From assembly GCA_024760905.1 (NCBI GenBank), contig CM045733.1, forward strand, positions 24,092,501 through 24,156,500: a stretch of 64,000 nt of DNA, read 5' to 3'. Both the position numbers and the translations under genes were made by a program. Positions 57,067-64,000 of the stretch are shown here, piece after piece (the first letter of the stretch is position 1; the number at the start of each line of letters is the position of its first letter). The notes below the pieces were generated by a model that did no database searches, was not told the DNA's origin, and saw nothing but the letters and a program-made list of their open reading frames with translations. The stretch is from Plotosus lineatus (taxonomy: Eukaryota; Chordata; Actinopteri; Siluriformes; Plotosidae).

Positions 57067-57412
57067 GGGGCAGTGATGGTCCAGTGGTAAGGTGCGGTAT
57101 TACTGACCTAAAGTTGGGGATTGGAGACCCACTATCAACAGGTTATCACTGCTGTTCCCTCAGTGCAGCTAACTGTGTTATCAAAGGCCGGCCTTGTCTC
57201 TCACTGGCTATGGTGGGAGGCATGAAAAAGAACCATTGCTGACTTTTGTAAAGATCAGGCTGTTTTGCAGTCAATATATTTCTGCCCTACGTTGGCCTGG
57301 TGAGCTGTCCAGGGTGTACTCTGCCCTCGCCCAGAGTCGGCATAGTTAGGCGCCAGCCTCCCCATGACCCTAAGTAGGATTAAACGTTCAGAAAATGAAT
57401 GAACGAATGAAT
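57067..57412 (+). mobile_element. SINE-A (A-g tail)
   Basis: Full length: head ggggcagtgatggtccagtg, mutated box B (ggattggagaccc), body, and tail ending in gaatgaacgaatgaatg. The altered box B suggests an old, transcriptionally inactive copy. Confidence 0.8.
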
Positions 57413-57754
57413 GGGCGCTCAGCTTGATAGAAACACTAGATGGCAGTCTTAACTCAAGTAACTTTTAATTAACCTTAACTAAATTTAAACTATTACATTT
57501 ATTGTGTTTCAAGTTGTTTTTGCGCATCACACCAGATCCAGCTCAGAAAGGAATATGCATTAGACTCATTATCTGGATCAGGTACGTAGGAAGATTTGGG
57601 TAAACGTGAAACTGTGCAGGATGAGGAAGGCTGAGGCTTAGAGCCCTACTTTAGAAGGAAGCCTTATCCTAATGAGATCATAAGGGAGATGATTGACTGA
57701 ATGGTTATATTAAACTACTGATACTACTACTCCTACCTCAAATATGAGTAATAA
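57413..57754. other. Interval without recognised features
   Basis: No gene or repeat recognised. Confidence 0.5.
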
Positions 57755-58062
57755 ATTAAACCATCCTGGGTTTGAGCTCTGTGCATGGTGAGGCCTTTTC
57801 TTTGTGTAGTTTGCACATCTGCTCTGTGCTTGCATGCAGTTCTACTGGGTGCTCGAATTCCCACCCGTAGTCCAAAAACATGCACATTAGGTTAATTGAA
57901 TATTCTCAGTTGCCCCTGGGTGGGAACACTGTGAGTGGTTGTATGTGTGTGTTGCTGTGCGGTGGTCTGGAGAGCTGTTCAGGGTGTACTCCGCCTTCAC
58001 CCGGAGTGGTCTGAGATGGGCTCTGGCCTTCCTGTAACCCTAATAAAGGGCAAAGTGGAAAA
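57755..58062 (+). mobile_element. SINE-B, diverged
   Basis: Starts in the head region (ctgggtttgagctctg) and includes the body caaaaacatgcacattaggt and the tail gtgtactccgccttcacccg. It lacks the terminal repeat. Confidence 0.65.
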
Positions 58063-58173
58063 TGACATCAGATGAGAAATTACTCAAAGTAACCTGTATA
58101 AACCTAAAATTCAAACACCACATTAATTGAACTGGTCACATTAAGTGGCTGTTGCATGAATTCTTCCTTGGCA

Positions 58174-58514
58174 GTGGTGGCCTGGTGGTAGGGTGCTGGA
58201 TTACTGAACTCAAGGTCGGGCGAGGTCAAGCCTCATTATCAATGATTTGTCACTGCTGTGCCCCCAATTCAGCTAACTGGGTTATCAAAGGCCAGCCATG
58301 TCTCTGTGTGTTATGAGAGGCATGTAAAAGAACCATTTCTGATTTTCAAAAAGAGTGGACCGCATTGCCATCCGCATGTTTCTGCCCTACGTTGGCCTAG
58401 CGAGCTGTTCATGGTGTACTCTGCCTTTGCCTAGAGTTGGCTGAGATAGGCACCAGCCTCCCCATGACTCTAATTAGGAATAAGTGGCTCAGAAAATGAA
58501 TGAATGAATGATTG
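58174..58514 (+). mobile_element. SINE-A (A-g tail)
   Basis: The head ggcagtggtggcctggtggt is followed by a degenerate box B, full body and tail ending in gaatgaatgaatg. Confidence 0.8.
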
Positions 58515-58938
58515 AATTCTTTCTCTTGATCACCTGCACAAAAACATTATTAAGCCGATTTCATAATCATTACCAACCCCACTGCAGCATAGTGCACTGC
58601 ACAAAACCATCACAAGAGGGAGTACATTTCCTTCAATCCCTACAAAAAAATTCACAGAGCCTCTAATCATGAGATTGTTGTTTTCATGAAGATGTGTTAT
58701 ATGTCATAAGGTGTGTCTCATGTGATGATTTGTGGCACATCTATCAGTACTGTGATTACTTTTAACCGCCTTACATGACCATGCCCCTGAATCAGTACAG
58801 AACATTTGATTGGCTGCCTGGTTGAGTAATTAATAAAACACTTTACATGCATGCTGAGGAAAACATTCCATTACAGATTGGTGAAATGGAAAGCAAAGTT
58901 ACTGTGTCCAATTCAAAGCAGATTATTTTTGTATTGGA
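58515..58938. other. Interval without recognised features
   Basis: No coding or repeat signal recognised. Confidence 0.5.
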
Positions 58939-59214
58939 TGGCATGGTGGTGTAGTGGTTAGCACAAATGCCTCATAGCAGGAAGGTTATGGGTTGAATCC
59001 CAGAAATGGAAGGGTGTTACTCTTTGGAGTTTGCATGTTCGCCACAAGTTTACCTGGGTTTCCACCCACAGACCAAAAGATATGCATATTAGTCTAATCT
59101 GTTCCAAACTACTATAACTGTCCAGTGTCAGCTGAGATAGTCTCCATGCTCCATGCAGCATGAGTAAGATTGAATGTTTTGACAAAATGAATGAATGAGT
59201 GAATGAATATTTTC
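58939..59214 (+). mobile_element. SINE-B
   Basis: The head ggcatggtggtgtagtggtt has an intact box A-like stretch; the box B-like motif is gggttgaatccc. The body is present. The tail is shortened, ending in gaatgaatgagtgaatg. Confidence 0.75.
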
Positions 59215-59321
59215 AGTTTAGTACTAAATGACGTCTTGTGCATTACATTTAAAGTTGCAGTTAACATTGCCAGATAGATTCGGTTGGGATATCATTTAAA
59301 TTAAATCACCAATAAACGATT

Positions 59322-59659
59322 GTTCAGTTCATTTTCTGTAAAGGCTTAATCCTAATTAGGGTCGCGGGGAGGCTGGCGCCCATCCCACGACTCTGGGCGA
59401 GGGCAGAGTACACCCCGGACAGCTCGCCAGGCCATCACAGGGCGGAAACACGCTGACGGCTATGCCGCTATTCTTGTCGAAAGTCAGCAATGGTTCTTTT
59501 ACATGAACCTCACATCATAGACAGTGAGAGACATGGCCGCTGGTAACCCAGTTAGCTGCACTGGGGGGGACACTGACAACTTTGTGGAGAGTGGGACTCG
59601 AACCCCCAACCCTAGGATCAGTGATCCACCGCCCTATACCACGAGGTCACCACTGCCCT
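59322..59659 (-). mobile_element. SINE-A (A-g tail), well preserved
   Basis: The full A-g tail (on the + strand: ggcttaatcctaattagggt), the body, and the head with box B gggttcgagtcccac at the right. A gattgtt repeat flanks it. Confidence 0.85.
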
Positions 59660-60105
59660 TTAAAGATTGTTAACCTCAATTTATTTTTCTCCCTCTTGAA
59701 CTAGAGGAAATTGCAGGGTTGTCCTGTTACAGAGGAACAATGTCCCCTGTCTGTGGGAGGAAATCTTCTGGTCACTACAAATCGTTAACTCCATCGCAAC
59801 ATTCCGACACTGTTCTTTGTTAAATAATTGTTATTATAATATCCTCCACCTTCGAAAGCCTATTAGCATGAGTGCAGAAATAGAATTTAGCTATTTAAAA
59901 GAAAAAAAAAAAAACAGACAACAAGAAAAATGCATAACAATAATAACAAACTAAATCCACAGCTTTAGATTCAAGAATTCATACTTACTATATTATAACA
60001 TGTAGAAAATGACACCACACATATGGTAAAAAATAATAATGTTCAAGTTTTCCCTACTTAAATTCTGATAATATTCATCTATACGGCCATTAATTCTAAG
60101 GCCGT
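59660..60105. other. Interval without recognised features
   Basis: AT-rich; no gene signal. Confidence 0.5.
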
Positions 60106-60753
60106 GGTGACCTGTACGGCATCGTACAGGATTTATTTTTTGCTATTCGTAGGGCAATTTTTTGCACATGTGCGTTGATGCGCCAGCTACTGGAAATGAG
60201 GTTAATTATTCTGCTGTATTTTTAGCAGATGGTACCCGTACGGCGACGTGCCGATATCATTGTTTGCTAATTGTGCGGCAACATTTTGCACACTAGATGT
60301 AAAATGTATGTTTAACCAGTGGGATAGCCACACATCAAAGTATATGCCGTACGCTTAACTTTACGGAAGCCTTCGAAAGGGCCACTTTTCTGCGGGTGTG
60401 CTCCACAGAATCACTACAGATTTGGACTTTTTGCCTCCATGGATGCAGTCCAAGTCTATTTCAAGAAACTTTATAGAGGGATTTATAGCGTCAGCGTTTG
60501 TTTGATAGCATTTTCGATTGTACTTGTCCTTCTTTTATACAATTGAATGTCGTGATGCTGTTGGAACAACTGAATGCGTTTTTCAAGCCCTTCTAATGAT
60601 GAAAATTTATCCCCGACATGGAACGTATGTTCTTCCGGTGCCATTTTGACCAAGTTACTGACGTCAGCTCGCACATGTCCGAAATCTCGTTTTCGAGATG
60701 CTGTACGAATAGCAAAACCTCATAGGAATACGGTGCTGTACGGGTAGTCACTT
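60106..60753 (-). mobile_element. MULE-type DNA transposon relic
   Basis: Long imperfect inverted ends: left gtgacctgtacggcatcgta with ttttgctattcgta 20 bp further in; right, in reverse complement, agtgactacccgtacagcac with ttttgctattcgta. Inside lies a fragment of a FAR1/ZSWIM-like protein. These features together fit a Mutator-like (MULE) element. The flanking duplication was not found. Confidence 0.5.
60483..60674 (-). pseudogene. MULE transposase N-terminal (FAR1/ZSWIM3-like) fragment
   Basis: Reads FHVGDKFSSLEGLEKRIQLF and QLYKRRTSTIENA, like the N-terminal DNA-binding part of ZSWIM3-type proteins and MULE transposases. Downstream on the same strand, in another frame, LDCIHGGKKSKS matches the next conserved block of that domain. 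Only the N-terminal domain is left. Confidence 0.5.
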
Positions 60754-60893
60754 CGTATTTATAAAGCTGTTACATCAGCGTTGCAAGGAAAGCTGGTGCC
60801 AATCCTAGCTGTCTTCAGGGAAGGGGAAGTTTAAACTCTAAACAAGGTGCTAGGTTATTGCAGTGAAACACAGACACAAACATTAATTTATTT

Positions 60894-60998
60894 ATTCATT
60901 CATTTTCTGAACCGCTTAATCCAAATTGGGGTCGTGGAGAGGTTGGCGCCCAGCTCAGCCGACGCCGAGAAAGGGTGGGGTATACCCTGGACAGCTCC
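60894..60998 (-). mobile_element. SINE A-g/B tail, 5'-truncated
   Basis: Only the tail (attcattcattttctgaacc to ggacagctc) is present, between 16-bp duplications aaacattaatttattt at 60,878-60,893 and 60,999-61,014. Confidence 0.85.
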
Positions 60999-61014
60999 AA
61001 ACATTAATTTATTT

Positions 61015-61565
61015 TCACATTAACACCTAGTGACAACTTGGAGTAGCTAGTTGACCTAATAGGCATGATTTTAGATCGTGGAAAGAAACCCGAGTATCCA
61101 GATGAATCTCTGGAAAGCAAAGAATAAAATTCAATCTCTACATATCAAGGCTCTCATTTGAAAAAAAAAAAAAAATTTGTCTTTTACTAATATTTGGCAC
61201 GTGAATATGTGAAATTGACGTGTATGTAGTACACACAGGTAACACCAATGGATCAGGGCCTTTGTGTAGCTACTTTTCTCCAGTGTATTAAAAATTGAGG
61301 AGGACTACAAAACATGTACTGTAAATGATGAGGGGCTGAGCTGGTCATTACTGTGATGTAATTCTATATAAATCCTGACAATGTGGACTGGATGACTCCA
61401 GAATCATTCAGATAGGGTTGATCTTAAGCTATTGACCGTCTTGCTGTATGTTATCATGTTCTCAAGGTTATTCACAACAAAAATCCATTATTTGACAAAA
61501 TATTATTACAATCATGCATTTAGATTAATCTTAATTTTAATCAAGTTAATAGTCGATTTTATTAC
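61015..61565. other. Interval without recognised features
   Basis: A weak SINE-B-like phrase (agctagttgacctaataggc) at about 61,043-61,062; otherwise nothing recognised. Confidence 0.45.
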
Positions 61566-61569
61566 TCCC

Positions 61570-61815
61570 ACAGTGCAGCTCACTGGGTTATCAAAGGCCG
61601 ACCATGTCTCTCACTGCCTGTGGTGTGAGGTAAAAGAACTATTGCTGACTTTTGTAAAGAGTAGTTGCATAGTTGTCAGTGTGTTTCTCCCCTGAGATGG
61701 CCTGGCGAGCTGTCCAGAGTGTACTCTGACCTTGTGCAAAGTCGGCTGAGATGGGCACCAGCCTCCCTGCGACATTATTTAGGATTAATCGGTTCAGAAA
61801 ATGAATGAATGAATG
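61570..61815 (+). mobile_element. SINE-A (A-g tail), head missing
   Basis: Begins in the body at cacagtgcagctcactgggt and ends (GAATG)n. gattttatt occurs on both sides, the likely duplication. Confidence 0.8.
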
Positions 61816-62103
61816 ATTTTATTGCTTCTGATGTGCTCCATATCAACAGTCTGTTATACTTAACAACAGTGAGTTATAAAGAAATAACAGATCACTAATT
61901 GGTCTCATTGACCTGTCAGATTTGAGTTTTCATCTAAGCAATATAATAACAATATACTGTACATTATAGGCGACTATTATTTAAATGTGTACAAATCAAC
62001 TTAACAATTGTATTAAGTTTTCTGTATATATTATATATCATATTATGATATATGTGTCATGTTAGTGACATACATCTATACATATCAGACACTGTCAAAC
62101 TCT

Positions 62104-62306
62104 GTGAATATATTGGTCGTAGGATGCTGAGGTTGGAACTACCAGGCAGAAGGCCTGGAGAAAGACCAAAGAGAAGATTTATGGATGTGGTGAAGGAAGA
62201 CATGAAGGTAGTTGGTGTAAGAGAAGATGCAGAGGATAGGGTGAGCTAGAGACAGATGATTCGCTGTGGTGACCCCTGAAGGGAGCATCCGAAAGGAGAA
62301 GACGAA
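62104..62306 (+). mobile_element. RTE LINE, 5'-truncated to 203 bp
   Basis: The last coding part and 3' end of the RTE family (ggttggaactaccaggcaga; ggatgtggtgaaggaagaca) between perfect 16-bp duplications, gacactgtcaaactct, at 62,088-62,103 and 62,307-62,322. This is a classic target-primed insertion. Confidence 0.9.
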
Positions 62307-62534
62307 GACACTGTCAAACTCTATTGTAAAAAAAAAAACAACAACAAAAAAACCATAGTATTATACCTCCTTTATCAGTGTTACATCAGAAGCAGAAAAC
62401 CAATCTCAAGACTCTTTATACAAGTGGTCTGTGTGAGCAATAAAGCAAAAATAGTTTACAATACTATACAATGAACAGTATTGTAGTTCTGAAAATGGAC
62501 TGCCACTGAATATTTTGTTTTGCTAATGAACATT

Positions 62535-62653
62535 TACTTGCCTGCGTGGGTTTCTTCTGGGTATTCTGGTTTCCTCTCACAGTCCAAATACGTGCACAGT
62601 TGGCTAACCAGTTATTCCAAATTTCCCCTAGGTATGAGAGTTAGCTTAAATGC

Positions 62654-62685
<32 letters not shown>

Positions 62686-62800
62686 TGACCCTACGATAGC
62701 CAAGACTCTATCTAAGGTGTACCATAACATTCCACAGAGTTGGCTGAGATGGGTGCAGGGCTGCCTGTGACCCTAATTAAGATTAAAATGAATGAATGAA
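62535..62800 (+). mobile_element. SINE-B, head missing
   Basis: The body from cctgcgtgggtttcttctgg to the tail with gaatgaatgaataa. An expanded (GT)n lies inside at about 62,657-62,685. Confidence 0.65.
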
Positions 62801-64000
62801 TAATTAGCATTTATGTTGTAACCAAGAGAATAGCATTCAGTTCTGGACTCCCACAGAGTATCACTTACTCAGAGCTCACCTGGGGGGCGGTTCTGACACC
62901 GTGATGGTGTTTGCTGTTGACCAGCACTGACCATAAGAACAAGAAAAAAGTTTCAACATTGTTTGATGCTTCTCAAAATGTATCATCATCTCGCTGTTTT
63001 GGAGCTGCCATGTTGTCACCCTTAACAACCATTTTGAACTGTATCCAGTACAACCTCATTACAACATAGCCACACCAAGCTTTTCATCTCTTGCTCACAG
63101 TTATTTTGCCACACTGCAGTCACTTTAAACCGTGCTGAACCACCATCAAAACCACCCCATGTAAGGCCCTTGTGCCACACATCTGGCTTTTTTTTTTTTT
63201 TTTTTTTTAAGTAGTTCATTGTGATTTTGGAACCGCGCATCAGAACTGCCATCAGAACCCCCTCCATGTGAGACCTGCTTTTCACCAAACTCCTTTCAAT
63301 CTAAGCATTAGTTGCAGAAATGTGCTTGAGTGCAGAGAGGCATTTTATTACTTCAGGGTTATAGTGCACCTTGAGTAACCATAGTCCAGAAAATAACTGG
63401 GGTGGGGGTATCATTAGCAGGAACTATTTAGGTATATTTTTCCTTCCATCACTCGGTCAGCTCAAGTAGTCTTTTGATGATGATTGTCTAAAAGTGTGAA
63501 TCGCAGCACATAAGGTAGATAAAAGCTTCAGGCTGAGTAGCATATAGACCAGCCTTGATATATTGTGCTGTTTAAATTCTATATGGTGGAAATAATGACA
63601 AAAGATTTAGTAATAAATCATAACAAGGTTAACTATAGCCAGTGTAATGGGATGGATTTCACTTATCACATTCAAACTGGATTCAAGTCTTTGAGAGGCA
63701 CTATGTGAGAAAGCCTAGACGGAAATTATATAATTTAATTGAGGGCATATTTTTGGTCTTTAGGCCCTTTAGTATAGAGGAACCAATGATGCAAAGAACC
63801 TACACAGACCTTAAAAACAAGAAATAGACACACAAAATCTAGTCACAGCACCAGAATTTTTTTCATATATGTATACTTCCTATATTATGTCCTTGTTGTT
63901 TTTTTCATTAAAAATAATGATTTTGTTTTTGGTTTTTTTTGGTGATTTGAATGCAGCCAAAATAAAACAAATAAATAAAATAAAATAGTCCAGTGATGGC
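62801..64000. other. Terminal interval without recognised features
   Basis: A T tract at about 63,188-63,208 and a direct echo of accatcaaaaccaccccatg in catcagaaccccctccatgt near 63,140 and 63,250. No gene was recognised to the end of the window. Confidence 0.45.

Overview
This window is vertebrate nuclear DNA, almost certainly from a teleost fish. It holds one intact single-exon Shaker-type potassium channel gene surrounded by tRNA-derived SINEs, RTE- and L2-type LINEs, Ty3 and Tc1 elements and long dinucleotide microsatellites. A SINE/L2 tail of the 'ctggataagggcatttg' type points to an otophysan (catfish- or characin-like) fish; this is a weak inference. No operons, CRISPR arrays or genuine tRNA/rRNA genes were seen.

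The only confident protein-coding gene is kcna3-like (Kv1.3) at 52,237-53,697 on the + strand: 486 codons, one exon, complete from T1 domain to PDZ ligand. Its GC-rich 5' leader (about 51,800-52,236) contains upstream ORFs. A possible small two-exon gene or pseudogene lies about 2 kb downstream (55,589-56,407). Three short stretches upstream have exon-like splice signals but nothing else to support them.

The rest is layered transposon sediment. 0-7.9 kb: SINEs, two Tigger-like elements and microsatellites. 7.9-13.6 kb: an RTE LINE on the + strand with a second RTE of the same family nested inside it on the - strand. 13.8-19.1 kb: a TTCCG-rich element with inverted termini, split by a 4.07-kb Ty3/gypsy retrotransposon. 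19.7-25.9 kb: decayed Tc1, L2-like and another APE-type LINE. 27-38 kb: SINEs, two damaged RTE copies, a Tigger end and a hAT MITE. 38.4-40.0 kb: a dead Tc1. 41.7-45.9 kb: a SINE with a hAT element in its 3' end, then the best-preserved RTE copy, whose 5' junction carries an inverted copy of the target DNA. 46-51.5 kb: more SINEs and an internally deleted RTE. 51.5-56.4 kb: the kcna3 locus. 56.5-64 kb: SINEs, a MULE relic and a short RTE tail.

The most interesting pattern is modularity in the SINEs. One tRNA-like head and body (called SINE-A here) occurs with three different 3' tails. One tail (A-r) is the 3' end of the resident RTE LINE, preceded by about 60 bp of that LINE's 5' UTR. This suggests the SINE captured an internally deleted RTE, and such a deletion derivative is itself present at 46,977-47,406 with target-site duplications. 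A second tail (A-g) is shared with a different SINE (SINE-B); a third occurs once. No previously undescribed defence or metabolic system is visible. The novelty here lies in retrotransposon junction structures and in an unusual pore-mouth residue in the potassium channel.
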